A stretch of DNA of 13,736 nucleotides, taken from the NCBI GenBank assembly GCA_026398545.1, contig JAPLSR010000389.1, positions 1 to 13,736 of the forward strand, given 5' to 3'. Positions 12,977 through 13,736 of this stretch are shown here, piece after piece. The DNA comes from Candidatus Sumerlaeota bacterium. GTDB lineage: Bacteria; Sumerlaeota; Sumerlaeia; MWCT01. The stretch's first letter is position 1. Every line of letters begins with the position of its first letter. The notes under the pieces were generated by a model. That model was not told the DNA's origin and did not search any database. It worked only from the letters and a program-made list of their open reading frames with translations. The translations under genes and the position numbers were made by a program.

Positions 12977-13736
12977 ATGTATTTTTCACGAACGGCAATC
13001 CGGATATTTCTTTTCCTTTTGTCTATTCTTCCCCTTTCTCTACAGGGCATGGCATTTGATTATTTCGAGAACCCCGTAACAGCCCTCTCGGACATCGGCT
13101 ACCCGGAGGAGACACAGGTCTTATCAAACGCAACCTTCCGCACGCATTGCGGCGCGTTTCAGATTCTTCCGGAGGACGCCGACCCGCGAACGTCTTACAC
13201 CCTGTCTCTCGAAGACGGGCGCTACCCCATCGTACAATTTTTTATGAGGTGCGGAGCGGTTGATGCGGATGTTGCCGCCTTTGCCGCCGCCATGCCTGAA
13301 TCCAACAGGGTCGCATATAAGGCAAGCACTGTGAATCTCCGCGGTGAATTCCGTATCATCAAGATTCCCAACCTCATAAATTTCATCCGCATCCGCCTGA
13401 GAAATCCCACAACAGCGCCGCTTACGGCGTCTATCCGCCTCCATTACCGTCTGGGCGAGGGTATCCCCATGCAGGTGGATTACCAGTCAAAGGAGTTTAT
13501 CTATTTCGACTGGAAAAACAGGTCGTTCGGGTTAGAGGAGGATGCCCGTCTTTACGGCGATGCGCGCGAAATCCTCCTTGCCTCTTCGGAAAGGCTCAGC
13601 ATGGTAAAAGGCGGCATGATGTTTTTCGCGCCCCTGTCGCCCTCTGAAACTCGTGATGTATTCCTCTTTCTTCCATATTTTCCAATGACCGCACGTGATA
13701 CCCGCATACTGCTCGGTGGGGAGGTCTGGGAGAAAT
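12977..13736 (+). CDS. Secreted protein of unknown function, 3' end off the window
   Basis: I do not recognise this family. The frame is open for 253 codons from ATG 12977 to the window edge, and an in-frame TAA at 12965 limits any upstream start. The N-terminus has Arg at residues 5 and 9, a hydrophobic core 'IFLFLLSILPLSL' (10-22) and a likely signal-peptidase site after GMA (27). The mature part begins 'FDYFENPVTALSDIGYP'. It is mixed beta-type sequence, with 'DGRYPIVQFFMRCGAVDADV' and 'FIRIRLRNPTTAPLTASIRL' suggesting beta-sandwich strands, which is only a visual impression. No clear Shine-Dalgarno is present, so the start is chosen for the signal peptide. It follows the glycan operon on the same strand and may act on or bind the exported glycan (inference). 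Confidence 0.75.
   Translation, partial: MYFSRTAIRIFLFLLSILPLSLQGMAFDYFENPVTALSDIGYPEETQVLSNATFRTHCGAFQILPEDADPRTSYTLSLEDGRYPIVQFFMRCGAVDADVAAFAAAMPESNRVAYKASTVNLRGEFRIIKIPNLINFIRIRLRNPTTAPLTASIRLHYRLGEGIPMQVDYQSKEFIYFDWKNRSFGLEEDARLYGDAREILLASSERLSMVKGGMMFFAPLSPSETRDVFLFLPYFPMTARDTRILLGGEVWEK

Overview
The window comes from an uncultured, probably Gram-negative bacterium. It has a lipoprotein with a lipobox, a Wzx-type flippase, a cluster of surface-glycan glycosyltransferases, and a secreted propeller protein ending in a dockerin-like calcium loop. Short palindromic and tandem repeats are scattered through genes and gaps, as is often seen in genomes of candidate phyla. The phylum cannot be fixed from this sequence alone.

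The left half (1-6346) is transcribed leftward. From upstream to downstream it holds: a 960-residue secreted kelch-like, dockerin-tailed protein that is clearly more AT-rich than its neighbours; a polysaccharide flippase; a 77-residue unrecognised protein; a lipoprotein with two LPP20-like repeats; and a Maf-family nucleotide pyrophosphatase that runs off the left edge. The right half (6495-13736) is transcribed rightward. It holds a UbiA-family decaprenyl-phosphate phosphoribosyltransferase-like enzyme, a GT4-type, a GT2-type and a second GT-B glycosyltransferase, a large polytopic GT-C-like membrane protein, and the start of a secreted protein of unknown function. Divergent promoters can be proposed in the 6347-6494 gap.

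Together the flippase, lipid-phosphate phosphoribosyltransferase and glycosyltransferases suggest synthesis and export of a lipid-carried cell-surface glycan. The kelch/dockerin protein and the last gene would be exported or surface proteins beside it.

The most unusual signal is a dispersed mosaic palindromic element of about 66 bp, present four times (269-334, 7478-7542, 10874-10906, 11581-11646). It is built from two hairpin modules. Module B sits next to the loop of module A in two copies, in opposite orientations; module A sits in the loop of module B in one copy; module B stands alone in one. Two copies lie in frame inside protein genes (Maf and the GT-C-like protein). One forms the C-terminal tail of a glycosyltransferase and the Shine-Dalgarno of the next gene. 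One supplies the Shine-Dalgarno of another glycosyltransferase. This resembles in principle the protein-coding palindromic elements known from Rickettsia, but I do not recognise it as that family.
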